Position numbers and translations under genes: made by a program | The notes under the pieces: generated by a model | Told to the model about the DNA's origin: nothing | What the model saw: the letters and a program-made list of their open reading frames with translations, nothing else | Database searches by the model: none | Source of the DNA: CAVXXB01 sp963765585 | GTDB taxonomy: Bacteria > Calditrichota > Calditrichia > JAJRVZ01 | Direction of reading: 5' to 3' | DNA length: 64,000 nt | NCBI GenBank assembly: GCA_963765585.1 | Contig: CAVXXB010000014.1 | Coordinates: 315,317 to 379,316 of the forward strand | Part shown: in pieces, positions 55,567 through 64,000 of the stretch | Layout: each line of letters opens with the position of its first letter | Numbering within the stretch: the stretch's first letter is position 1

Positions 55567-55847
55567 CGCAGTCTGTTTATTACATTAAGGTGAAGGGGCA
55601 AAAGGGCAACAGGAGAAATTTCTAATGTCAAAATCGAAATGCCAAATCAATTATCAATGACCAATTACATAATTTACTTTAATATTTATGCATTTGATTT
55701 TGGACATTCATTTGACATTCGGATTTGGTCATTGGACATTTTTTTAATATGTCTTCGTGTTCTTCGTGGTAAAATCTTTTAATTAGCAAATGGGAAAGTA
55801 CAAGATTCACCTTGATAAATAATATTACTCGTAATACAAAGGAATAA
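55567..55847. other. Intergenic gap between the two GH130 genes
   Basis: 281 bp without a gene. It contains short imperfect repeats of GACATTCATTTGACATT and CAATGACCAATTA / TTGGTCATTGGACATT type, partly inverted. I see no clear promoter. Confidence 0.5.
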
Positions 55848-56763
55848 ATGATGAAAAATGTGGAACGCTGCCCCGATAATCCGATTATTACTTCCAATGA
55901 TGTGCCGTTCAGAGTAAATAGTATTTTTAATGCTGGTGCAGTCAAAGTTAAAGATGAATACCTGCTGTTATGCCGGATTGAATTACCCAGTGGTCGTTCC
56001 GCTTTCATAATAGCCCGAAGTAAAAACGGTATAAATTTTTCAGTTGATAAACATCCTTGTATGAGTCTGGAAAATCATGGTGAGTGGAATGAATATGTAG
56101 AATGGGGAATTGAAGACCCCAGAATTACATTTATTGACAATCAATATTATATTTTATATACAGGATATTCACGCCTCGAGCCCACGGTGATGCTGGCAAA
56201 AACCTATGACTTTAAAAAATTTGAAATCATAGGAACGATATACAGTACCATCAAATAAAGATGCGGTTCTCTTTCCCGAAAAGATAAACGGAAAATACTG
56301 GAAAATAGACCGGCCTTCGGGTGAATCCCGCCGGGATATGTGGATAAGCGAAAGCCCCGATCTGATCCATTGGGGGCAATACAGATTTTTGATGGAAGGG
56401 AAACCCGGCAGCTGGGAACAGAATAAAATTGGCGCTTCGGCACCCCCGATCAAAACAAAAAAAGGATGGTTGATGATCTATCATGGGGTTCGTGGGTTCG
56501 GGGTTAGTTCCATATATCGTCAGGGGATTGTGCTGCTGGATTCGGAAAAACCATGGAAAGTTATTGGCCGAAGCAGGATTCCGTTTCTGTCACCGGAAAT
56601 GGATTATGAGCGGGTTGGGGACGTTCCCAATGTCGTATTTACCACAGGATGGATTCGCGAAAATAACGGCGAAATAAAAATTTACTATTCCGGTGCCGAT
56701 ATGAATATCTGTTTGGCTGAAACAACCGAGGACCATCTACTTTCATTGTGTGAGAAAATATGA
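55848..56763 (+). CDS. GH130 beta-mannoside phosphorylase, short form (one frameshift)
   Basis: About 305 residues after correction; starts at ATG 55848 or 55851. Five-bladed propeller with FNAGAVKVKDEYLLLCRIE, EWGIEDPRITFID (catalytic Asp in E-D-P-R), YYILYTGYS, AVLFPEKINGKYWKIDRP, GASAPPIKTKKGWLMIYHG and GDVPNVVFTTGWI. This compact type includes beta-1,4-mannosyl-GlcNAc and mannan-oligosaccharide phosphorylases, which yield mannose-1-phosphate in the cytoplasm. The frame shifts at about 56246: the first frame stops after GTIYSTIK, while the next reads PSNKDAVLFPEK, so one extra base in TACAGTACCATC explains it. Its TGA overlaps the next ATG (ATGA), so the following lipoprotein is translationally coupled. 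Confidence 0.83.
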
Positions 56764-58061
56764 AACGAATCTATCAGTTCATCAACTTCATTCTTTTGGT
56801 ATTAGTATTTTTTGCTTGTGCCAATCATGACAAACAACCGCCTATGACGCTTGTGAATTTGTCGCACCTGGATCATCTGTATCAGGATGTTACATATGGT
56901 GATAGTCAATTCGGCATCATCCACATTTACAGCGATTATCCGGACTATAACTATGCCTGGGAAAAGCATGAAGGTATTGCCTGTGTTGATGATGTTGCCC
57001 GGGCGTTGGTTGTTTATATCAATCATTATCAGAAAACCGGCAATGAGGAATCATTACGCAAGTCGAGGCAGTTAGTCCGGTGCTTACTATTTATGAGAGC
57101 AGATAATGGTTATTTTTATAATTTTATACTCGAAGATAATTCAATAAATAAAACCTATCAGAGGAGTCTCCCCGAAGCAAACTGGTGGTCATGGCGCGCC
57201 CTCTGGGCTATGTTGGAGGCACTTCCGACAATGGAAAAGACCGATCCGGAATTGGCTGATCAAATTAACAAGACGGTCTCAGTTTCACTCAGAGCCATAT
57301 TAAAAGACCGCGTGTTTGAAAAAAAGTTTACTCAGGAGTCGGGGTTTGACATACCTGACTGGCTGGTCTTTGGTTCGGCAGCCGATCAGACGGCGATCCT
57401 GATCAGTGCACTATGTCTGTACCCCCAATTTGATTCTTCAGATAAAATCCCGGAGTATGTATCGCAACTGGCATCCGCGCTGGAAAAAATGCAGGCGGGA
57501 GATAAAAATAACTTCCCCTATGGCGTTTTTCTGAGCTGGAAGAATATCTGGCATGGTTGGGGCCATCTACAGTCATATGCTTTGTTATCAGCGAGTGAAA
57601 AATTAGAGAATACATCATTCCAAAATGCAGCTCTAAGTGAAATAAATGGATTTTATTCATATTTACTTAAAGAAAACTTTTTTGCAGAACTACATTTTGC
57701 TAAAGAAGACCAGCAGATAAAAGCAGTAGATATACAAAAATATCCACAAATTGCCTATATCATTCGACCAATGGTGTTTGCTTGTGTTAAGGCTTACGAG
57801 ATAACCAAGGATGAGAAATATTTAATAAAAGCAGCAAATATTTCTTCCTGGCTTTTTGGTAAAAATATGGCAGAAAAAGCCATGTATAACCCACATACCG
57901 GCCGTTGTTTTGATGGTATCCAGAGTGAAAAAGAGATAAATAAAAATTCCGGTGCCGAGTCTACTATTGAAGCACTATTAACTCTGCAAATGCTGGAGAA
58001 ATATCCGCAAGCATATCAACATCTACTGGACATTATTCAATCACTAAATAGAGATTCTTAA
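56760..58061 (+). CDS. Lipoprotein of probable (alpha/alpha) barrel fold, function unknown
   Basis: 433 residues. Lipoprotein signal FINFILLVLVFFAC. I do not recognise a named family with certainty. The body is helical with regularly spaced motifs typical of (alpha/alpha)6 barrel glycosidases: KHEGIACVDDVARALVVYIN, RADNGYFYNF, PEANWWSWRALWAMLEAL, WHGWGHLQSYAL, and near the end NPHTGRCFDGIQ and NKNSGAESTIEALLTLQ. The clustered aromatic and acidic residues (W-x-W-R-A-L, C-V-D-D) would suit a sugar-binding cleft. The ATGA overlap with GH130 and the following GH2 gene point to a periplasmic step in mannoside breakdown, either hydrolase, lyase or epimerase. Confidence in the gene is high, in the fold moderate, in the function low. 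Confidence 0.7.
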   Translation: MKRIYQFINFILLVLVFFACANHDKQPPMTLVNLSHLDHLYQDVTYGDSQFGIIHIYSDYPDYNYAWEKHEGIACVDDVARALVVYINHYQKTGNEESLRKSRQLVRCLLFMRADNGYFYNFILEDNSINKTYQRSLPEANWWSWRALWAMLEALPTMEKTDPELADQINKTVSVSLRAILKDRVFEKKFTQESGFDIPDWLVFGSAADQTAILISALCLYPQFDSSDKIPEYVSQLASALEKMQAGDKNNFPYGVFLSWKNIWHGWGHLQSYALLSASEKLENTSFQNAALSEINGFYSYLLKENFFAELHFAKEDQQIKAVDIQKYPQIAYIIRPMVFACVKAYEITKDEKYLIKAANISSWLFGKNMAEKAMYNPHTGRCFDGIQSEKEINKNSGAESTIEALLTLQMLEKYPQAYQHLLDIIQSLNRDS

Positions 58062-58444
58062 ACAATATAAATATGTCATCCTGAACTTGCCTGTCCCGAA
58101 CTTGTTTCGGGAATTCAGGATCCAAAACATTTCTAACTTGAATTATTGAATATTTACTCGCGCAAAGCCGCAAAGACGCAAAGAAAAATATATTAGATTA
58201 AAAATGAAGAATTTGCAGTAACCGTATGCAATTGACATGGGCAATCACAATTTACTAATTACCAGTTCCTAATTCCTAATTGTCTTTTTCTGCGTCTCTG
58301 CGTCTTTGCGAGAAATGAATTATCCTGGCTAAACAGATAGTACAAAATTAATATTAATGGCCAATTTTTTCTGGCAGTACTGGCATTAAAAACGGAAAAC
58401 TGGTAATCTCAAGACTATCATACTTGAATTAAAGGAACTGAAAG
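58062..58444. other. Repeat-rich intergenic stretch
   Basis: 383 bp without a gene. It contains a TGTCATCCTGAAC-type element (58074-58123, with CCCGAACTTGTTTCGGG hairpin), inverted octamer arrays (58161 and 58289) and ATTCCTAATTCCTAATT-like short repeats. TTGACATGG at 58232 lacks a good -10 box. Confidence 0.6.
58161..58312. repeat. Inverted pair of octamer arrays
   Basis: CGCAAAGC, CGCAAAGA, CGCAAAGA at 58161-58184 face TCTGCGTC, TCTGCGTC, TTTGCGAG at 58289-58312, enclosing 104 bp. The right arm shares its TTACTAATT lead-in with the copy at 33080-33119. The arms could pair into a long stem-loop. Confidence 0.75.
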
Positions 58445-60880
58445 ATGAAAATGCAACATATTATTAGTGAGAACTGGAAATTCCGTCTTGCCGAGAATCA
58501 GGATAGCCCGATACCCGAAATTACATCCGATAAATGGCAATCCGCAACGATTCCGGGAACCGTTCATACAGATTTACTTGATTCAGAATTGATACCGGAT
58601 CCTTTTTATGCAAAAAATGAAATAGATGTGCAATGGATTGGTGAGCGAGACTGGGAATATAAAACACATTTTGACTTTCCTGCGGACTTTGAAAAAGAGA
58701 AGACAACCTATCTGATATTCAATGGTCTGGATACGATTGCAGACATATATTTGAATGATGAGTTGATCGGCAGAACGGAAAATATGTTTATTAATTACCG
58801 TTTTACTGTTACAAAACGTCTTAAAGCAAAGAGTAATGTCCTCAAAATTATTTTTAAATCAGCCCTGAACACCGCCAGAGCACTCATAGATGAACATGGC
58901 GAATTGTTTTCGGCACGCTGGCCGGAACGCTCCTATATCAGAAAGGCCCAGTATTCCTTTGGCTGGGATTGGGGCCCGGCGCTTCCCACGGCCGGTATCT
59001 GGAAGCCACTCTATTTGGAACAAAACGATGGTATTACCATTGAGGCTTGTGGTATCAGTACCTTTGAATTAAGTGATAAAGAAGCGCGAATGCTAATCGA
59101 CCTGGAATTGGCCGGGCGGGCGGATGTGGCAGAGTCCATCCATGTGGAATTATCAAACAACAAACATATGGTATCAGAAAAATTCCCTCTGGATAATCAA
59201 TTGATGTCCCAAAATCAAGTTACTGTACCTGATCCGGATCTATGGTGGCCCAGAGGATATGGTGAGCAAAACTTGTATGATCTTAAGGTATCGTTACTTG
59301 ATCACTCAGGAAATGTCATTGACCAATGGCAGAAAAAAACAGGTATTCGCACAATAGAGTTGGATTTAGGTGAAGAAGAAGATCGGGCCTTCAGATTTGT
59401 GGTAAATAATAAACCGGTCTATATGAAAGGTGCCAACTGGATTCCATCCGATTCATTTCTACCCAGAATTTCAGATGAGACTTACCGGCAACTGATTACT
59501 GGTGCTGCCGAGGCGAATATGAATATGCTGCGTGTTTGGGGTGGCGGAATTTATGAACAGGATATTTTTTATGAGCTCTGCGATCAGTTGGGATTGATGG
59601 TCTGGCAGGATTTTATGTTTGCCTGTGCTACGTATTGGGAGGATCCCGATCATCTGGCAAGTATCGGTATTGAGGTTAAACAAAATATTCAGCGTTTACA
59701 GCATCATCCAAGTATCGCCATCTGGTGTGGTAATAATGAGAACGAATGGATCTGGTACAGAGAGGGTATGGGACCCCTTTCTGATATGCCCGGGTTCAGA
59801 ATATTTCATGAAATATTGCCGGATCTGGTTCAAACATATGATCCGTACCGCACTTATTGGCCCACTTCTCCATTTGGTGAAGAAGATGATCCCAATAGTG
59901 AATTTACCGGAAACCGGCATAGCTGGGATATCTGGAGCCGCTGGGTGGATTATACCGATGTGGATGAGGATCGCAGTCTGTTTGTTACTGAGTTTGGATT
60001 TCAGGGTCCGGCAAATAAGGATACATTAAACTCCGTGATTCCGGAAGGGGATCGTACCACACAGAGTGAGATTTTTGAATTTCATAATAAACAGGATGAT
60101 GGCAACGAAAGGTTGTTTCGCTTTCTGGCGGCGCATCTGCCGGTCCGTACGGATTGGCAGGATTTTATTTATCTGACACAACTAAATCAGGGGTTTGCCT
60201 TAAAAGCCTGTCTGGAACACTGGCGGCATCGCTGGCCGGAGACAAGCGGCAGTATCATCTGGCAATTGAATGATTGCTGGCCGGTCACCAGTTGGTCACT
60301 CGTGGATTCCCATTGGAATAATAAACTGGCATATTATTTTGTAAAAAGAGCATTTGCCGATGAACAATTACAAATTCAAAGGGATGCAGAAGGTATTAAT
60401 CTTCATTTGATCCACCAGTCTGAAGATGAGTTTGAAGGCAATGTGTTTGTTCAGGTAGTTGATCCGGCTACCGGAACTGTTAAACTTGATTTAACCATCA
60501 ATGTGGAAAGCCGGACGCCGCTATATTCGGTTTTTTCAAATGAAGAATTACCGAATGATTGTAAATGGATATTGATCGCCAGTTATAATGATGATAACGG
60601 TAATCTGGTTTGCCGGAACTTCTATAGTGATTTTCAGTGGAAGCATATGAAGATGAATCCGGCTGATATAAAGGTCAATGTGAAGAATGATACCATCCTT
60701 CTTTCATCAAAGACTCCGGCTTATTTTGTTGATTTATATTATCCCGGGGCAAGTTTCTCTGATCGTGGATTTATTATGCTGGAAAATGAAGATTATGAAT
60801 TGAAGTTCAGCATGTCCGGCGAAAATAAAATTGATCCGGCAAAGATAAAAATCTATACACTTAATGATTACCTGGAGTAA
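58445..60880 (+). CDS. GH2 beta-mannosidase
   Basis: 811 residues, no signal peptide, so cytoplasmic. The N-terminal sugar-binding domain (WQSATIPGTVHTDLL, DPFYAKNE, WIGERDWEY) and an Ig-like domain precede the barrel. Acid/base E432 lies in WCGNNENEW and nucleophile E516 in VTEFGFQG, the GH2 mannosidase pattern; the PTAGIWKPLYLE, MKGANWIPSD and NMLRVWGGGIYE blocks agree. It would release mannose from the non-reducing end of beta-1,4-mannosides after import. Preferred start is ATG 58445 with AAGGA upstream; ATG 58451 is close. The exported protein gene starts 1 bp after its stop. With two GH130 enzymes and an importer in the same unit, mannan or the Man-beta-1,4-GlcNAc core of N-glycans is the likely target. 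Confidence 0.92.
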   Translation: MKMQHIISENWKFRLAENQDSPIPEITSDKWQSATIPGTVHTDLLDSELIPDPFYAKNEIDVQWIGERDWEYKTHFDFPADFEKEKTTYLIFNGLDTIADIYLNDELIGRTENMFINYRFTVTKRLKAKSNVLKIIFKSALNTARALIDEHGELFSARWPERSYIRKAQYSFGWDWGPALPTAGIWKPLYLEQNDGITIEACGISTFELSDKEARMLIDLELAGRADVAESIHVELSNNKHMVSEKFPLDNQLMSQNQVTVPDPDLWWPRGYGEQNLYDLKVSLLDHSGNVIDQWQKKTGIRTIELDLGEEEDRAFRFVVNNKPVYMKGANWIPSDSFLPRISDETYRQLITGAAEANMNMLRVWGGGIYEQDIFYELCDQLGLMVWQDFMFACATYWEDPDHLASIGIEVKQNIQRLQHHPSIAIWCGNNENEWIWYREGMGPLSDMPGFRIFHEILPDLVQTYDPYRTYWPTSPFGEEDDPNSEFTGNRHSWDIWSRWVDYTDVDEDRSLFVTEFGFQGPANKDTLNSVIPEGDRTTQSEIFEFHNKQDDGNERLFRFLAAHLPVRTDWQDFIYLTQLNQGFALKACLEHWRHRWPETSGSIIWQLNDCWPVTSWSLVDSHWNNKLAYYFVKRAFADEQLQIQRDAEGINLHLIHQSEDEFEGNVFVQVVDPATGTVKLDLTINVESRTPLYSVFSNEELPNDCKWILIASYNDDNGNLVCRNFYSDFQWKHMKMNPADIKVNVKNDTILLSSKTPAYFVDLYYPGASFSDRGFIMLENEDYELKFSMSGENKIDPAKIKIYTLNDYLE

Positions 60881-60881
60881 A

Positions 60882-63800
60882 ATGAATCGCTCGCTCAAAT
60901 TTATCGGTCCCTTAATTTTCTCATTTTTTATGGGCGTTTTTGGCCAGCAGATTGACCTGCCAAGGGTCGAACAAATGCCGAATCAGCCCAAACCATATGA
61001 AATGCGAGACTGGAAACAGGTAGCGCAGGATTATGATTCTTATGTCTTCGATTTTTCTCTATCGGGAACCTATTTACCGCTAATCTGGCTAAAAGAGAAT
61101 ACGGTCAACTATCCCGGATCATCGAAGTTTTGGACTGCAAACGGCAGTTGGCACTTATAGTCCCGGCAATGCTGAGGCAATTAATATATTACCGGCAGTG
61201 GTTGGTGCCTCACTGGTGGGAATCGATAAAAGTGATCAGAATGGGCATCAATGGGTTTTATATTGTGAGGAATTTTTTAACAACCGGCCGGAAGAAATGG
61301 TATATCTCAATGGCCCGGTCACATCAAGTGGCAGTGACTGGTGGTATGACACCATGCCCAATATCTTCTTTTATCAATTGAATGATTTGTATCCCAATAC
61401 CGGTGATTTTGAGAATCAGATAGTTCATATTGCCGATCAGTGGCTGAAGGCAGTTAAACGTATGGGGGGAACAGCCATACCCTGGCATAAACCTTATATG
61501 AATTACCGGGCATTCCGCTTGTCTACCATGCTGCCCAATACGGATGGGGTTAAACAACCGGAGGCAGCGGGTGCCATCGGTTGGTTGCTTTACAATGCCT
61601 ATCAGGCAACAAATAATGAAGAATACCGGATTGGTGCGGAATGGTGTATGGAGTTTTTGAGTGGCTTGAGTCAGAATCCGGCCTATGAATTGCAACTACC
61701 ATACGGGGTTTACCTGGCCGCACGAATGAATGCAGAATTAGGAACCTCATATAATGTAGATAAATTGCTCAACTGGTGTTTTACACCCGAAGGGAATGTC
61801 AGAGAGTGGGGCGTAACACTCGGGCAGTGGGGTGCCTATGATTGTTATGGCCTGGTGGGGGAAGCCAAATATGATGGATATGCATTTGTTATGAATGGAT
61901 ATCAGCAGGCAGCGGCACTGGTTCCCATGGTCCGCTATGATGACCGCTATGCCCGCGCCATAGGAAAATGGGTTCTCAATCTGGCCAATGCGTCGCGCTT
62001 GTTTTATACAAATTATTTACCCCAGGAAAATCAGGATGGTGAGAGCTGGTCTTATCAGTATGATCCCGGGTCTGTAATTGCCCATGAAGCACTACGTGAA
62101 AAAGATCTTGACAGTGATAATCGTCCTTTTGCGACGGGGGATTTTGCCCGCAGTGGTTGGGGAGCATTGAACTTCGCGCTGTATGGCGCGTCCCATGTAG
62201 GATATCTGGCGGCGATTGTAGATACCACCAATGTGAGTAAAATATTAGAACTGGATGTTCTGAAAACCGATTTTTACTCGGATTCGGCATATGCAACTCA
62301 TTTATATTTTAATCCCTATGATCAGGATACTTCAATTGCAGTTCAGTTACCTGACGGTACCTTTGATCTGTATGATGCGGTGAGTAACCAGTTTATCAAA
62401 TCAAATGTAACCGGTACCCAACAAATATTGATCCCGGCAGATATGGCAATGATGATTGTGCAGATCCCATCGGGAGGATCTGTTTCATATGAATATGGCC
62501 GCTTGCTGGTAAATGATATTGTAGTTGATTTCAACTCCGGGCAGCCTACCGGGAACCGGCCGCCGCGATTTAAAAGCCTGGTACCTGAGCAGAAGACATT
62601 ATTCATTGACGATTCAATGCGGGTCTTTGCCACGGCAACCGATCCCGATGGAGATGATGTAGAATACAGCTGGTCCGCAGCACAGGGAGAAATTTCCGGA
62701 GAGGGTAAAACTATCACCTATCATGCAAAAAATGCCGTAGGTATGGTAAGCATCAACTGCATCATCTCTGATCCCTCCGGTGCCAAAGATACGACAAGTA
62801 TTTCGATTGAAGTTATAAATAATCATAATCCCGAGATAAAATCGCTGAAGGCCGATCCGGCCGAACTGAATGTGGGAGAAACAACCAGCCTGCATTGTGA
62901 TGCGATTGATGGGGATGGTGATTCTTTAGAATATATATGGCAAAGTGACGCCGGCTCATTCTCTGGAACAGGTGCCACAGTGCAGTGGCAGGCCCCGGAT
63001 TATTTAGGATTTCAGAAAATTTATTGTACTGTGAATGATGGCAATGATGGAGAGGCCAGCGATAGTCTCGAAATAACGGTCGGGCAACTGGTGGCATTTT
63101 ATTCATTTAGTGGCAATGCGATTGATTCCAGCGGCTTTGAAAATCATGGCGTTATAAATGGCGCGCAATTGGCATCCGATCGTTTTGGCCAGGCCAACAG
63201 CGCCTATTTGTTTGACGGTCAGACAAATAATATTACGGTACCGGTGACACCCGCTTTAAATTTTGAAAATGCCATATCGGTAAATTTCTGGATGCAAATC
63301 GATGAGTTTTTTGATCGCGAAGCCTACCCCATATCCCACGGCAATTGGGAAAATCGCTGGAAAGTATCCATTACCAATAAAAAGATCCGCTGGACGATAA
63401 AAACAGATAACACAGCAAACAATGGCATAAAAGACCTGGATTCGCAGGGCGAATTGCAAACGGCGCAGTATTATAATGTCTGTGCGGTATACGATGGCCA
63501 GCAAGTCGCAATTTATATTGATGGCAAAATAAATGCATCGACACCCTGGAACGGTAAATTATTGCAGACACCGCTTGATTTAATGATCGGGCAGGCGCTA
63601 CCTGGCAATACCAACTATAATTTTAAGGGTATTCTGGATGATATCCGCATATATAACAGCGCATTGTCGGCACAGGAAGTCCAGGATTTATATGACACCG
63701 GAACCCGGATTGATCCTAACTTCGGCGATGTTTTGCCTAACAAAATTTGCATTAGATCAAAATTATCCCAATCCGTTTAATCCGGCCACGGCTATCGGCT

Positions 63801-64000
63801 ATCGGCTGTCGGCCGTCAGCAGTGTGGATCTTAGTATCTACAATTTGCTTGGAGAAAAAGTCACCACTTTAGTAAACAAGAAACAAGCAGCCGGGTCTTA
63901 TCAGGTGGAATGGGATGCATCAGAATTTGCCAGTGGCGTTTACATATACAGACTGCAAACGGACAATGGGTTTGTTGCCACAAAAAAACTCATTCTGATA
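60882..64000 (+). CDS. Large exported protein: helical-barrel domain, Ig-like domains, LamG domain and sorting domain (two frameshifts, 3' end cut)
   Basis: About 1035 residues to the window edge. ATG 60882 gives a signal peptide (LIFSFFMGVFGQ). Residues to about 520 are helix-rich with WWYDTMPNIFFYQL, AIPWHKPYMNYRA, GAIGWLLYNAYQ and SWSYQYDPGSVIAHEAL blocks, suggesting an (alpha/alpha)-barrel glycoside hydrolase or lyase of a family I cannot name. Two PKD/cadherin-like domains follow (ATDPDGDDVEYSWSA and AIDGDGDSLEYIWQS), then a LamG/concanavalin-like domain (VAFYSFSGNAIDSSGFENHG), then the sorting domain NYPNPFNP in a shifted frame. Shift 1 is in the T4 run near 61130 (restores KFGLQTAVGTYSPGN); shift 2 in the A4 run near 63745 (restores FALDQNYPNPF). 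Both are homopolymer +1 events. Confidence 0.75.

Noticed and set aside
58161..58312. Insertion sequence bounded by inverted repeats
   Set aside because: Only 104 bp are enclosed, no transposase frame exists, and the arms are simple octamer repeats with no target duplication visible.

Overview
The window reads as a chromosomal glycan-utilisation region of an FCB-superphylum bacterium of the Calditrichota / KSB1 / Marinimicrobia / Ignavibacteria kind. The evidence is eight large exported proteins ending in the NYPNPFNP-type C-terminal sorting domain (type IX secretion-like), two SusC-like TonB-dependent receptors without any SusD, two PorV/PorQ-family proteins, weak or absent Shine-Dalgarno sites, and modest GC by eye. 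Exact phylum placement is inference. All genes but one are on the + strand. I saw no rRNA, tRNA, CRISPR, transposase or phage gene.

Layout. (A) 1-5446: end of a TolB-like beta-propeller protein, a sorted GH16-like protein, a sodium/solute symporter and a sorted CotH-kinase protein. (B) 5860-12442: amino-sugar module with a GH18 chitinase-like lipoprotein, a ROK repressor, a NagX/HGSNAT-like membrane protein, a ROK sugar kinase and a GH20 hexosaminidase. Three matching 21-bp palindromes at 314, 6866 and 10346 look like operators of the ROK repressor and tie the GH16 gene to this module. (C) 12719-29100: two paralogous sorted CBM9/FN3 proteins, then a tight set of TonB-dependent receptor, approx. 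1200-aa calcium-loop/FN3 protein, PorV-like protein and parvulin lipoprotein, then a circularly permuted (Fibrobacter-type) GH16 glucanase. (D) 29365-35791: a multidomain CotH protein followed by a membrane-fusion protein, a VTC-domain polyphosphate polymerase and a DUF4956 membrane protein. (E) 35912-36907, minus strand: a zinc-dependent medium-chain dehydrogenase. (F) 37378-64000: LacI regulator with its own operator, a secreted protein built of three near-identical modules, a second copy of the receptor/partner/PorV/parvulin cassette, a sugar ABC importer lacking its ATPase, two GH130 proteins, an (alpha/alpha)-type lipoprotein, a GH2 beta-mannosidase and a large exported protein running off the window.

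How it works together (inference): sorted enzymes and binding proteins attack polysaccharide at the surface, the two receptor cassettes handle outer-membrane capture and export of partner proteins, the periplasmic GH18/GH20 and GH2/GH130 enzymes finish chitin- or mannose-containing oligosaccharides, and the symporter and ABC importer bring sugars in. The two regulators (ROK, LacI) divide the region into an amino-sugar half and a mannoside half.

Two features stand out beyond gene content. First, intergenic DNA is filled with degenerate heptanucleotide arrays and other short repeat families, and the same 7-bp periodicity appears inside the coding DNA of five of the eight sorting domains. Second, eight genes carry about fourteen single-base frameshifts in otherwise well-conserved frames; these are most simply sequence errors, and four of the ten +1 shifts lie at ACAGT.
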